Below the pieces are notes generated by a model. It saw only the letters and a program-made list of their open reading frames with translations, was not told the DNA's origin and made no database searches. A stretch of 64,000 nt of DNA from CAIVPM01 sp964477265 (GTDB taxonomy: Bacteria; Bacteroidota; Bacteroidia; Chitinophagales; Chitinophagaceae), in assembly GCA_964477265.1 (NCBI GenBank), contig CAYZDJ010000004.1, positions 160,416 to 224,415 of the forward strand, written 5' to 3'. The position numbers and the translations under genes are program-made. Shown here in pieces: positions 8,793-18,137 of the stretch (positions within the stretch are counted from its first letter, which is position 1; the number at the start of each line of letters is the position of its first letter).

Positions 8793-9671
8793 ATGAAAAA
8801 CCTTTTCATACTCACAATTACTGCATTTGCAACTGCATTGCTACTTGGCTATACCTTTAAAGAAAAAGCCCCCAAACCATTGACACCAGCGTGTTACATG
8901 AGCTGCTTTAATGTTGAAACAAGGGAAATGATTGAACTTGATGCACTAAAACCTGGATTTAAAAACCTGCATCCCACACCAATAAATTTTAAGTTGGAAA
9001 ACCCTAAAGGAGAAGCTATACAATTTAATGCAGCAGATGGCAGCAGCTGTGGTGGATATTTTATTAAAAGCAAAAATAAAAGTAATAAGTGGCTGTTTGT
9101 AATTCAGGAATGGTGGGGCCTTAATGACTATATAAAACGCGAAGCAGATACATACTATACTGAACTTAAAGATGTAAATGTTTTAGCCATTGATATGTAT
9201 GATGGTAAGGTTGCAACATCAAAGGATAGTGCTATGCTATATATGAGCAATGCAAAAAAGGAAAGGCTTGAAACCATTGTAAACGCTGCTATTGCCTATG
9301 CAGGAACCACAGCAAATATTTATACAGTAGGTTGGTGCTTTGGTGGTGGTTGGAGCTTGCAATCTACCATACTTGCTAGTAAACAGGCTAAAGGTTGTGT
9401 AATGTATTATGGCAGGCCAGAAAATAATATTGACAGATTGAAGTCAATTAATTGCGATGTGATTGCTTTTTTTGGTAATCAGGATAAAGGCATTACCAAA
9501 GATGTAGTAAACAAGTTTGAGGAGGACATGAAAGCTGCTAATAAGAAAATGTTTTTGTATAGATACGAAGCTGGTCATGGCTTTGCCAACCCAAGTAACC
9601 CAAGCTATAACAAGGCATTTACTGAAGATGCACATGCAAAATCAGTAGCGTTTTTAAAGGAAAGAATGTAA
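8793..9671 (+). CDS. Exported dienelactone hydrolase-family protein
   Basis: Alpha/beta hydrolase of 292 residues with a hydrophobic N-terminal export segment (residues 1-20), so it should act in the periplasm or as a membrane-tethered enzyme. The catalytic triad is visible: nucleophile Cys182 in GWCFGGG, Asp231 in FFGNQDKG and His262 in AGHGF. The Glu106 of QEWWG, which in dienelactone hydrolase controls the Cys nucleophile, is also present. The natural substrate in Bacteroidota is not established; ester or lactone hydrolysis is inferred. Its stop codon is directly adjacent to the stop of the convergent gene, with no intergenic bases and no obvious terminator. Confidence 0.85.
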   Translation: MKNLFILTITAFATALLLGYTFKEKAPKPLTPACYMSCFNVETREMIELDALKPGFKNLHPTPINFKLENPKGEAIQFNAADGSSCGGYFIKSKNKSNKWLFVIQEWWGLNDYIKREADTYYTELKDVNVLAIDMYDGKVATSKDSAMLYMSNAKKERLETIVNAAIAYAGTTANIYTVGWCFGGGWSLQSTILASKQAKGCVMYYGRPENNIDRLKSINCDVIAFFGNQDKGITKDVVNKFEEDMKAANKKMFLYRYEAGHGFANPSNPSYNKAFTEDAHAKSVAFLKERM

Positions 9672-10148
9672 CTAAAAAGTGTATCTTATTCCAATGCCAC
9701 CCCAGCCACCTTCAGCATAGTTGTAACCAATTAAATTAAACGATGGTTGCCAATCAATGCTTATGTTTAGTGGTGCGTTGTTTATTTTATAATCTAGTCC
9801 CAATACTCCATCAACACCTATGGCAATACCATTATCTCTTGTTGGATATTCCTTTTTCCATGTATCATTCCAAAGGCCAGCATGTGCACCAAAACCTGCA
9901 TACCACTTTAATCCATCTATTATATCAATATCTCCATAAAACTCATACAACCCTGTAAGCCTTACTCCATAATTCCAAATATATCCAACACCTTCAATGG
10001 CCTTATTTTGCTTAACAAATGTTTTGTAAGTAATGCCACCTGGGTAAAATTTTAAACCAATTGCAGATTTGTAATCACTGCTTTTTTGTGCAGATACATG
10101 GGTTGCAACAGAAGTAATAAGTAAAGAAAATAACAATAGCTTTCTCAT
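9672..10148 (-). CDS. Small outer-membrane beta-barrel-like protein
   Basis: The 158-residue protein has a signal peptide (MRKLLLFSLLITSVATHVSAQ, cut after residue 20 or 21). The mature part is built of alternating short strands rich in Gly and aromatic residues and ends in the aromatic Phe of GGIGIRYTF, a usual mark of outer-membrane barrels. About six to eight strands would fit. The family is widespread in Bacteroidota as a hypothetical protein; I infer a membrane location and no enzymatic role. The upstream region carries copy 2 of the 168-bp element. Confidence 0.65.
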   Translation of the reverse strand: MRKLLLFSLLITSVATHVSAQKSSDYKSAIGLKFYPGGITYKTFVKQNKAIEGVGYIWNYGVRLTGLYEFYGDIDIIDGLKWYAGFGAHAGLWNDTWKKEYPTRDNGIAIGVDGVLGLDYKINNAPLNISIDWQPSFNLIGYNYAEGGWGGIGIRYTF

Positions 10149-10185
10149 AATATAATTTTTAAATAAAAATACGTTTTTACAAATA

Positions 10186-10353
10186 GAAGTTGTTTAACAT
10201 TATTTTAACCGCAAAGTACACAAAGGTTTTCGCAAAGAAATCGCAAAGAATTTACCTAACCCTTTGCCAACTCTGCGTTTCCTACTTTGCGTTGCTCTGC
10301 GGTTAATAAATATATTTTGTTTATTTTCAATAAACTAAATTTTAAACAACTTC
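10186..10353 (-). mobile_element. 168-bp MITE-like element, copy 2 (inverted)
   Basis: This is the reverse complement of 7850-8017 with two substitutions in 168 positions. It has the same GAAGTTGTTTAA ends. It sits between the small barrel gene and truB, seven bases short of the truB stop codon, and could act as a terminator or processing site for truB transcripts. Confidence 0.75.
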
Positions 10354-10359
10354 ATAATT

Positions 10360-11052
10360 TTAAATACTACTTGCTGTAGTTTGTTTCATCATCTCTTCAA
10401 ATGCTTCAACTGTCATAGCATCTTCGTTTTTAAATTCTCCAATCCTTGTTCTGCACAAGCTGCTCAAATGTCCACCAACACCAAGTGCTGCACCAAAATC
10501 GTTTGCAAGGCTGCGTATGTATGTGCCTGTGCTGCACACAACTTTAAAATAAATAATTGCACCATCAATTTTTGTAATGGTAAATTCTTTTATGGTTACT
10601 GGTCGTGGGTCAACCTTTACTTCAATGCCTTGCCTTGCACTTTCATATAATCGCTTGCCATCTTTTTTTATGGCACTATGCTGTGGTGGCATTTGTAAGA
10701 TATTGCCAGTAAATTGCTTTGTAGCTTCAACTATTTCGTGTTGTGTTAAATGAGATGTGTCCTTAATGTTTTGCAGTTCACTTTCCAAGTCGTAAGTAGG
10801 TGTGGAGGCACCAAGTGTAATAGTGCCAGTATATTCTTTTTCCATACCCATATACTCATTAATCTTTTTTGTAAATTTTCCTGTGCAAATAATAAGCAAG
10901 CCTGTTGCCAAAGGATCGAGTGTGCCGGCGTGTCCTATTTTTTTTATTTTAATTAAGTACCTTAATTTTTTTACAACAGCAAAGCTGCTCCATGTAAGTG
11001 GCTTATTAATTAATAACACCTTGCCTTCGGCAAAAGGATTTAATTCTTGCAT
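10360..11052 (-). CDS. truB: tRNA pseudouridine-55 synthase TruB
   Basis: Isomerises U55 in the T-loop of tRNAs. The catalytic Asp46 lies in HAGTLDPLATG (residues 41-51). Other family segments are INKPLTWSSF (15-24), the EYTGTITLGASTPTYDLE strand and the STGTYIRSLANDFG motif (about 180-193). The 230-residue length is that of the short form lacking a full PUA domain, as is usual in Bacteroidota. The gene is 46 bp downstream of the sulfatase gene on the same strand and may be the end of that transcript, although its job is unrelated to polysaccharide use. Confidence 0.95.
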   Translation of the reverse strand: MQELNPFAEGKVLLINKPLTWSSFAVVKKLRYLIKIKKIGHAGTLDPLATGLLIICTGKFTKKINEYMGMEKEYTGTITLGASTPTYDLESELQNIKDTSHLTQHEIVEATKQFTGNILQMPPQHSAIKKDGKRLYESARQGIEVKVDPRPVTIKEFTITKIDGAIIYFKVVCSTGTYIRSLANDFGAALGVGGHLSSLCRTRIGEFKNEDAMTVEAFEEMMKQTTASSI

Positions 11053-11098
11053 TGAAAATATTTAAGGCAAAGAAACAGAGATTGCTTAGTTAAAGTGT

Positions 11099-13030
11099 TT
11101 ATTCCACAATTAACTTTTCAGTTTTTACATCTCCATTATTCAAAATTACTTTTACAATATACACTCCTTTGGCAAATGATTTTAAATTTACGATATACGA
11201 TGTACGATTTGTTTTATCTGTATAAATTATTTTACCTAAATAATCAACAATCAATAATTCTTTAACATTGTTACTTTCTATTGTAACTATTGAAGTTGCT
11301 GGGTTTGGATAAATGTTTATTGTTGACAGTTTATTGTTTATAGTTAATAGTTTAGTTTCACTATAGCTTGTTTTTCCATCTTTATCTACTGCTGCAATTT
11401 TGTAATACAACTTAGTGCCAATTGTCAACTGTGAATTGTCGTCTATAAATGAATATTCATTAGCTTCTTTATTTCTTGCATTTACTTTTCCTATGGTTAT
11501 AAAATCTTTTCCATTATTACTTTTTAGAATATTAAAATGCGAAACATTTGTTTCATTGTGTGTTGCCCAAATGTTTTTAATATGCAGTTCATTTATAAGT
11601 TGTAAATTATAATTCGCAAATTGTAATGGTAGGGTTACAGTTTTACAAAAAGTATTATTGTTGGTTAGTAACCCCATTTGTGTACACAAATACATGTAAT
11701 TGTTGTAGGCTATTGTATCTAACGAGTTTAGCAAAAGGTTGTTTGTTTCAAGAGTATCTGTTTTAAGATTATAAAACTCTTCGGCTCCATAATCAAATTT
11801 TATTAATTTATAATCTTTATTACGCATTGCTTTTCCATCTGCCGAGTCGGTAGTAACTTTAAATATTTCGGTAAATGCCCAAGGGCGAATAGCAGTATCA
11901 TTATTTTTTAAAATAGGTAAAATGCTTTTGCTATCAATGATAGTAGTACTTGGTATTTGCTGTTGCCAATTGTTTATACTAAACAAATCAATAATTGTGG
12001 CAAACAAATCGTGTGTGTTTACCAATTGGGTACTCACCCTATTGGGATTTACAATAGATGGTCCCGAAATAATAAATGGCACATGAACTCCATATTGATA
12101 AACAGTGCCTTTAGCTCGGTCTGTATTGGCAATTTGTGCAGAACGTATGCCATTGCCATTATCGCCAATAAAAATTATATCTGTACTGTCAAATTTATTG
12201 TAGAGAATTAATGAATCAAAAAGCCTTCCTATTTCATGGTCTAGGGCTTGAAGCATTGCTTTAAAATATTTTTTAGGATTAGCATTAATATCGTTGGCTG
12301 TGCCAGTTAATCCTGTGTATGTATGCAAATTAGCAGGAGGTAAATGAAGTGGTGTGTGTGGTGCATTATATGCCAACCACAAAAAAAACGGTGAAGTGTT
12401 TTTTGTTTTTATCCAGGCTATTGCATCATCTGTTGTTTCGGTTGTGGCGTAATTAGTACTAGTGGTTGATATGCCATTTGTTATTTTTGTCCAATTGGTA
12501 TAGCTGTTTAAAGCACCTAAAAAATTACCTGCATAATAATCGTATCCCATTAAATTGGGTATTTGCAAATTTGATGCAGGGGTTTGATTGTGTAAATGCC
12601 ATTTACCTACATTGGCAGTAGCAATATTGCTAATGTTTTGCTTTAAAATACGTGGTATTGTTTTTTCTGATGTATCTAAAGTTGCTGCACCAACTCCACC
12701 AACAGCGTCACCAACTCCTGTTCTAAAACTATATCTGCCAGTAAGAATTCCAGATCGTGTAGGAGAACAAACAGGATTTGACATACCATTTGTAAACCTT
12801 ACTGCTTTGGGTAGTAATCTGCGTAAATTAGGAAGAGGTGCTGTATCGGCATGGTCTTCATAAAATCCACAATAATCCGTACCTAAATCGTCGGCAATTA
12901 TGAGTATTACGTTGTGTTGTGATTGTACTTTTATTGCAACTAAATAAAGGAAAATAGTGAGTAAAATTTTATGTAGCATAGCAGTCATTGTTTTTGTTAC
13001 GATTGCTTTTTTATTAAAAGGTTTACTCAA
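11099..13030 (-). CDS. T9SS-exported sulfatase
   Basis: Sulfatase of 643 residues as listed. Metal-binding Asp47/Asp48 lie in IIADDLG, and Cys88 of CSPTRSGILTGR is the residue converted to formylglycine in type I sulfatases. HDLF and DNGNG motifs follow. The N-terminus before MTAMLHKILLTIFLYLVAIKVQSQ is not signal-like, so the real start may be the ATG at 12988 or 12979. From about residue 470 the protein has a T9SS type A tail (INIYPNPATSIVTIES ... KGVYIVKV ... KLIVE). It should remove sulfate esters from external glycans. The gene lies 24 bp after the DUF3616-like gene. No maturation enzyme is visible nearby. Confidence 0.88.
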   Translation of the reverse strand: MSKPFNKKAIVTKTMTAMLHKILLTIFLYLVAIKVQSQHNVILIIADDLGTDYCGFYEDHADTAPLPNLRRLLPKAVRFTNGMSNPVCSPTRSGILTGRYSFRTGVGDAVGGVGAATLDTSEKTIPRILKQNISNIATANVGKWHLHNQTPASNLQIPNLMGYDYYAGNFLGALNSYTNWTKITNGISTTSTNYATTETTDDAIAWIKTKNTSPFFLWLAYNAPHTPLHLPPANLHTYTGLTGTANDINANPKKYFKAMLQALDHEIGRLFDSLILYNKFDSTDIIFIGDNGNGIRSAQIANTDRAKGTVYQYGVHVPFIISGPSIVNPNRVSTQLVNTHDLFATIIDLFSINNWQQQIPSTTIIDSKSILPILKNNDTAIRPWAFTEIFKVTTDSADGKAMRNKDYKLIKFDYGAEEFYNLKTDTLETNNLLLNSLDTIAYNNYMYLCTQMGLLTNNNTFCKTVTLPLQFANYNLQLINELHIKNIWATHNETNVSHFNILKSNNGKDFITIGKVNARNKEANEYSFIDDNSQLTIGTKLYYKIAAVDKDGKTSYSETKLLTINNKLSTINIYPNPATSIVTIESNNVKELLIVDYLGKIIYTDKTNRTSYIVNLKSFAKGVYIVKVILNNGDVKTEKLIVE

Positions 13031-13054
13031 AAAATATGCAAACTAAGTAGAGGC

Positions 13055-15040
13055 TTACTCTACAATTAGTTTTTCTGTTTTTATTACACCATTATTTAAA
13101 ATAGCTTTTACTATATACACTCCTTTGGCAAATGGTTTTAAATTTACGATGTATGATGTACGATTTGTTTTATCTGTATAAATTATTTTACCTGAATAAT
13201 CAACAATCAATAATTCTTTAGCATTACTGCATTCTACTGTAACTATTGAATTTGCTGGGTTTGGGTAAATGTTTATAGTTGACAGTTTATTGTTTATAGT
13301 TAATAGTTTAGTTTCACTATAGTTTGTTTTTCCATCTTTATCTACGCCAGTTAATCGATAGTAAAGCGTTAGTTGGTCGTTAGTTAACGGTAGTTTGTTA
13401 TCAATAAAGCTATATTCATTTAACACTTTGTTATTTGCAGTCACTTTTCCTATTGTTATAAAATCTTTTCCATTGCTACTTCTTTGTATATTAAAGTGCG
13501 ACACATTTATTTCATTGGCAGTTGTCCATAAATTAGTTACTTGCTTTTCATTACTTGTTCCATTCGTAATTCGTAACTCATAATTTGTAAATTTCAAGGG
13601 CAATACATTAGTAGTTGTACTAACTATGTCGCTTCTAAATTTTTTATAATTGTTCCTGCTTAGGTCTTTTGCTTCAGTTCCATCATTATAAAACTCTGTG
13701 CTGCCATTGTCGCTAATTACTTCAAGTTTATTAGTAGCAAGTTGTCCATTTTCTACAATCTCAACAAGGGTTTCTGTATTTAAAGTGTTAATGGGTAATT
13801 GAGAAATTAAAACAGGTGCATCTGCAGCAACTCCAGTCCATTTATACAAAGCACCATTTAAAGGAAGGTTATCGTAGTTGCCAGCAGCTATAATATAAAC
13901 TCCATTCGATAATCTTATTATATCTCTCACTCCCCTGCCTCCCAAATTTAATTCAATTGCATTGGCAAATGTTGGCGTGGTAGTAGCTGTGCCATTATTA
14001 AACCACGTTTCAAAATTTGTAATAGGCACAATCACTGCTTTATTCCTATTACTTATTGGTACAAGTGGTGCCCTTAATCCAATATACAAAGTTGTATTGT
14101 CTGGTGCAAAGCACATTCCTTCAACATTAAAGCCATCAATGCTTTTACTGTCTTTGCCACTTGCAGCTGATGCAGTAAAATTATATCCCATATTGTTGCC
14201 CCAAGTAATAATTGAATTACGAATGTTGTTGTAATATCCAACAGTTGCAATACTTGTTGCACTGCCTGTGCCTGCAACATCTGTTGCAAACAATCTATTG
14301 ATGTTGGGCTTTACAACACTGCTGCTTCCTGCTGTGCCTAGGCTGCTTATCCAGTAAATCCTGTTATTTATTGTTGGGCTTTTAACCCCTGCTTCCAAAT
14401 CAATTTCCTTGTAATCGTTAGTACTTCCATCTGTTAATCCCAAAAGGTTTTGGTAATCGTAAGTAGCAACTGGTAAGCCCGATTTTTTTCTATCAAAAAC
14501 AAACAAGCTGTTTATTTCATCATCGCCAATAAGCATATAGTTTGTGTCAAGTGCAATGGCAGCAGATGCATCAGCCATTCCTGTATGAAAAAAAGTAGAG
14601 GAAGGAGTAGCAGATGCTGCTGACGCTGCATATTTAATGGTAATATTATCTGTGCTTGAACCTTTGGTTAAAGTAAGTTTAATATCGCTATAGCCAACAG
14701 ATGCAGGCAAAATTTTTGCAATAGCATATCCATCAAATTTAAAAATGGTAATGTTGGCCAAAGGCACTACAGCTGTTTTAGAGCTGGTAACTGCAATACT
14801 ATAATTGGCAGCCAAAATAGGTAAACTGTTTTCGTTAATGTCTAACCTTATACCTGTGGTTGCAGCAGGATCTGTAGGGTCGTTTATAACACCACTAATA
14901 TAGGGTGGATTGATAAACTGTTGCGAGGTAGCTATGCTGAAATCTATTGTAACAGAACGTTTGTAATGCTTGTTGTATGCAAAAGAGCTGATATTGCACG
15001 ATAAAGCAATAGCTATAACAAATGTTTTATATAACTTCAT
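13055..15040 (-). CDS. T9SS-exported DUF3616-like protein
   Basis: The 661-residue product has a signal peptide (MKLYKTFVIAIALSCNISSFA). An Ig-like region is at about 25-150 and a beta-propeller-like domain at about 150-470, with GDDEINSLFVFDR, DGFNVEGMCFAPDNTTLYIGLRAP and GGRGVRDIIRL. The last group resembles DUF3616, whose function is unknown. A T9SS type A tail nearly identical to those of its two neighbours closes the protein. It sits between pectinesterase and sulfatase genes with short gaps, so an extracellular role in glycan use is plausible but inferred only from position. The family assignment rests on remembered motifs and needs a profile check. Confidence 0.7.
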   Translation of the reverse strand: MKLYKTFVIAIALSCNISSFAYNKHYKRSVTIDFSIATSQQFINPPYISGVINDPTDPAATTGIRLDINENSLPILAANYSIAVTSSKTAVVPLANITIFKFDGYAIAKILPASVGYSDIKLTLTKGSSTDNITIKYAASAASATPSSTFFHTGMADASAAIALDTNYMLIGDDEINSLFVFDRKKSGLPVATYDYQNLLGLTDGSTNDYKEIDLEAGVKSPTINNRIYWISSLGTAGSSSVVKPNINRLFATDVAGTGSATSIATVGYYNNIRNSIITWGNNMGYNFTASAASGKDSKSIDGFNVEGMCFAPDNTTLYIGLRAPLVPISNRNKAVIVPITNFETWFNNGTATTTPTFANAIELNLGGRGVRDIIRLSNGVYIIAAGNYDNLPLNGALYKWTGVAADAPVLISQLPINTLNTETLVEIVENGQLATNKLEVISDNGSTEFYNDGTEAKDLSRNNYKKFRSDIVSTTTNVLPLKFTNYELRITNGTSNEKQVTNLWTTANEINVSHFNIQRSSNGKDFITIGKVTANNKVLNEYSFIDNKLPLTNDQLTLYYRLTGVDKDGKTNYSETKLLTINNKLSTINIYPNPANSIVTVECSNAKELLIVDYSGKIIYTDKTNRTSYIVNLKPFAKGVYIVKAILNNGVIKTEKLIVE

Positions 15041-15059
15041 TTCAAATATTTTCTACCAG

Positions 15060-17939
15060 TTATTCAACAATCAATTTGCTAGTTTTTAGTTCGCCATTAT
15101 TTAAAATAGCTTTTACTATATACACCCCTTTTACAAACGATTTTAGATTAACGATGTACGATGTACGATTTATTTTATCTGTATAAATTATTTTACCTAA
15201 ATAATCAATAATCAATAATTCTTTAGCATTACTGCATTCTACTGTAGCTACTGAATTTGCTGGGTTGGGGTAAATGTTTATAGTTGACAGTTTATTGTTT
15301 ATAGTTAATAGTTTAGTTTCACTATAGTTTGTTTTTCCATCTTTATCTACGCCAGTTAATCGATAGTAAAGCGTTAGTTGGTCGTTAGTTAACGGTAGTT
15401 TGTTATCAATAAAGCTATATTCATTTAACACTTTATTATTTGCATTTACTTTTCCTACAGGTATAAAATCTTTGCCATTTATTGAACGTTGAATATTAAA
15501 ATGTGATACATTAATTTCATTGGCAGTTGTCCATGTATTTTCAACCTGCTTTTCATTTGAAACTTTTACCTGATAACTTGTAAACTTCAATGGCAACACA
15601 GGCTGCAAGCCTTTTACATGAACATTTTTAACTACAGCATATCTGCCAGCACTAGTACTGCCACAGCTTAAATAAATTCTTATGGTTAATGTTTCTCCAA
15701 CATTTACCTGTACTCCATTTCCTGTATTTAAAGCAAATGCATATTGCGATGTATTACCAGCATTTGAGGTGGCTGCTACAACTATTGGCGTAGTATATGC
15801 TCCATTTGCTGTGCCAGGAAAAGTTATACCAGCACCATCGCGACCACCAGTTACATTGGCACTATCTGTTGTAAAGTTTGATTTTGAATATGCAATGGCA
15901 ATTTTGGTTCCCGATACTGAAGCGTAATAACCTATCTGTGCAATAAATGAGTCTATCCTAACTGCATAATTTGCATCTGGCTTTATAGTAAATTGTTCAT
16001 ATAAGGTTCTGTTTAAATTGCCACCACTGCCACCGCTTGCTGTAGTCCACATTCCATCTCCTGCAGCTGATGGAGCAATAGCTTGTCCATACAATGTTGA
16101 GTATGCAGGCACAGCAGCAACCTGTGTTCCATTTGATAAATTTAACCTGTTTAGTGTTGGTGTAGTTGCTGTTAATCCTGCTGACCTTATAGATGTGCTG
16201 TCTGAATTGTTTGTTGCCAGGCTCCAGTATTGCAGTACATCAAAATTTAACAATGGGGTGCTATGCGTTATACCACTTACTGCAATGTTTTTTGTAATGG
16301 TTGATGCAGAGCAGCTAGTTGTAAACACAACATTGCCACTGTAGCTATTTGCTGTAGCTGCGTTTAACCTTACATAAATAGTAGTGTTTGCAATGTTTCC
16401 AGCAGTTTGGGTAAGCGTTATTGGGTTTACATTCCAGTTAGTGTTATCAAGGCTTATTTCAAAATTGGTTGGTGCGGTAATAGTAACATTGCTTAAAAGG
16501 TTAATGCCATTTACAATAAATGCCTGTGAAGCACTTGGTGCTGTTGAACCTTGTAAAAAATTGGTTAAACTATTTGTTGTTGTATATATTGTTGGAGTAG
16601 AAGAAATTTCAACTGTATCAGTTGAGGTTGTGGTATAACCAGCTTTAGTAGCTTCTACAATGTAATAATATTTTGTGCAATTAGGTGGCACTGCATCGGC
16701 ATAGCTAAAGTTTATGCTGGTGTCGTTAGCAGAAGTGATAGTTTTAATAACCTGGAACGATGCTTTGTTATCAATACTTCTGTATAAATTATAAATTATG
16801 CCAGATAATGCCCAACTAATATTCCATGTAAAATTTGTATTGGCACCACTTTTTACTCCTTTAAAGTTAGATACAGCCAATTCTGTATTGGGACTATTGC
16901 AAAAGTCGTTTCTTACACTACAAGGATTCCAACCATTAAATACATTTAAAATATTATAGCCAACTGTATCGGCATTTGTAAACTGCTTGCTCCATGCAAC
17001 CCTATTGCTAACATCAATCAAGCTGCCATCAAACTTTTTGCTTTGGTATTCTCCATAAGTTATCACGTTTGTGTTTGTGCCTGCATCCCAAATGCTCCAA
17101 CCCAAAGGATTAATACTGCTGCTCATTTGTGTGTTAGTAAAAACTGTTTTGTTAGCAGCAGTAACACCGCTTGTTGCATTGTTCCAAGGTCGCCCAAGGT
17201 AATATTGTGTGGCACCTGTGTTGGCAGGTATTTTACAATCTTTAAACCAATAGCCATAGCCCTGCCCTGTTGTGGTATTTGCAGCAGTTATATACGAGCT
17301 GCCAATTCCTGTCCTTGATTTTGGATATACTACACAGCTATCGAAAATAGCAATGCTGCTGCCAAAAATAAAATCTACAATTCCATCTATATAACATTTG
17401 TAAAAATAGTGGCGTGGGTTGCCACTACCTTTGGTGTAAAGCGTATCCTGCATACCAATAAACCTGCAATTTTTAAAGGCAACCCTGTCTGCATTAATAA
17501 CAACAGCTACAGCTTGCAAGCCTGTAACGCCTGCTGCACTGGCACTATCATAATTAAAGGTATTGGCAAAAGTTATGTTTACCGAAACAAAGTCATTTGC
17601 ATTTATAGTTACACTGGCACTGCCTTGTGTGCCAATTGTTCCACCACCAGCAATAGGTTTACCAGCATAATCATCAAAAAAAACAACAACGTTGACAACG
17701 CTTTCTCCAATAAGCTGTATATTAGGTTTATTGCTTGGCACATTCACTTTTTCATAGTATCTGCCCTTGGTAACATATATAACATAAGGTGTAGTACTGT
17801 TTGTTGGTGCAGCATCTATAGCTCCCTGAACAGTGGTGAAATTTCCTGTTCCATCTTTGGCAACTATGCTATTGTATTGTGCATTTGTAGCAATTGACAA
17901 AAGGGTGCATATAAATGTAGATAGTAAAAATTTTTTCAT
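15060..17939 (-). CDS. T9SS-exported pectinesterase (CE8) multidomain protein
   Basis: Demethylates pectin outside the cell. The catalytic beta-helix domain spans about residues 22-330. Gln142 (GLQAVAV), Asp165 in QDTLY, Asp189 in DFIFG and Arg250 in YLGRPW match the CE8 active site. After it come a fibronectin-like module (about 355-445), a DUF-like beta module (about 450-555) and a beta-rich domain resembling carbohydrate-binding folds (about 560-780). The T9SS type A tail ends in SKLIVE. At 959 residues it is far longer than single-domain enzymes, typical of secreted Bacteroidota versions. It is the first gene of a minus-strand run that continues into the DUF3616-like gene 19 bp later. Confidence 0.92.
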   Translation of the reverse strand: MKKFLLSTFICTLLSIATNAQYNSIVAKDGTGNFTTVQGAIDAAPTNSTTPYVIYVTKGRYYEKVNVPSNKPNIQLIGESVVNVVVFFDDYAGKPIAGGGTIGTQGSASVTINANDFVSVNITFANTFNYDSASAAGVTGLQAVAVVINADRVAFKNCRFIGMQDTLYTKGSGNPRHYFYKCYIDGIVDFIFGSSIAIFDSCVVYPKSRTGIGSSYITAANTTTGQGYGYWFKDCKIPANTGATQYYLGRPWNNATSGVTAANKTVFTNTQMSSSINPLGWSIWDAGTNTNVITYGEYQSKKFDGSLIDVSNRVAWSKQFTNADTVGYNILNVFNGWNPCSVRNDFCNSPNTELAVSNFKGVKSGANTNFTWNISWALSGIIYNLYRSIDNKASFQVIKTITSANDTSINFSYADAVPPNCTKYYYIVEATKAGYTTTSTDTVEISSTPTIYTTTNSLTNFLQGSTAPSASQAFIVNGINLLSNVTITAPTNFEISLDNTNWNVNPITLTQTAGNIANTTIYVRLNAATANSYSGNVVFTTSCSASTITKNIAVSGITHSTPLLNFDVLQYWSLATNNSDSTSIRSAGLTATTPTLNRLNLSNGTQVAAVPAYSTLYGQAIAPSAAGDGMWTTASGGSGGNLNRTLYEQFTIKPDANYAVRIDSFIAQIGYYASVSGTKIAIAYSKSNFTTDSANVTGGRDGAGITFPGTANGAYTTPIVVAATSNAGNTSQYAFALNTGNGVQVNVGETLTIRIYLSCGSTSAGRYAVVKNVHVKGLQPVLPLKFTSYQVKVSNEKQVENTWTTANEINVSHFNIQRSINGKDFIPVGKVNANNKVLNEYSFIDNKLPLTNDQLTLYYRLTGVDKDGKTNYSETKLLTINNKLSTINIYPNPANSVATVECSNAKELLIIDYLGKIIYTDKINRTSYIVNLKSFVKGVYIVKAILNNGELKTSKLIVE

Positions 17940-18084
17940 AGCAAAGCAATGTTTAGGCTATGAAGGTAAATAATAGGGTGAAAGCAGAAAAAGAAATAAT
18001 TTGTATTCTATGCAAACGATACAAGAAACATGTAATTTAATGGTAGAATACCATTAAATGTCAAGCTTAAAGTTTTTAGAATAA

Positions 18085-18117
18085 AAAAAAGACAACTTGT
18101 AAAGAGTTGTCTTTTTT
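18085..18117 (-). terminator. Terminator downstream of gcdH
   Basis: AAAAAAGACAACT and AGTTGTCTTTTTT form a 13-bp stem with a seven-base loop, flanked by A and T runs on opposite strands. It lies 20 bp past the stop of the acyl-CoA dehydrogenase and could also serve transcripts arriving from the other side. Confidence 0.85.
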
Positions 18118-18137
18118 AAATACATTTAACAAAAATA

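Noticed and set aside
10381..11065. Plus-strand frames opposite truB
   Set aside because: They are complements of a certain gene, with no motif of their own.
13055..15540. CRISPR-like spacing of short repeats in T9SS tails
   Set aside because: Repeats are translated, of mixed units and without regular unique spacers or cas genes.
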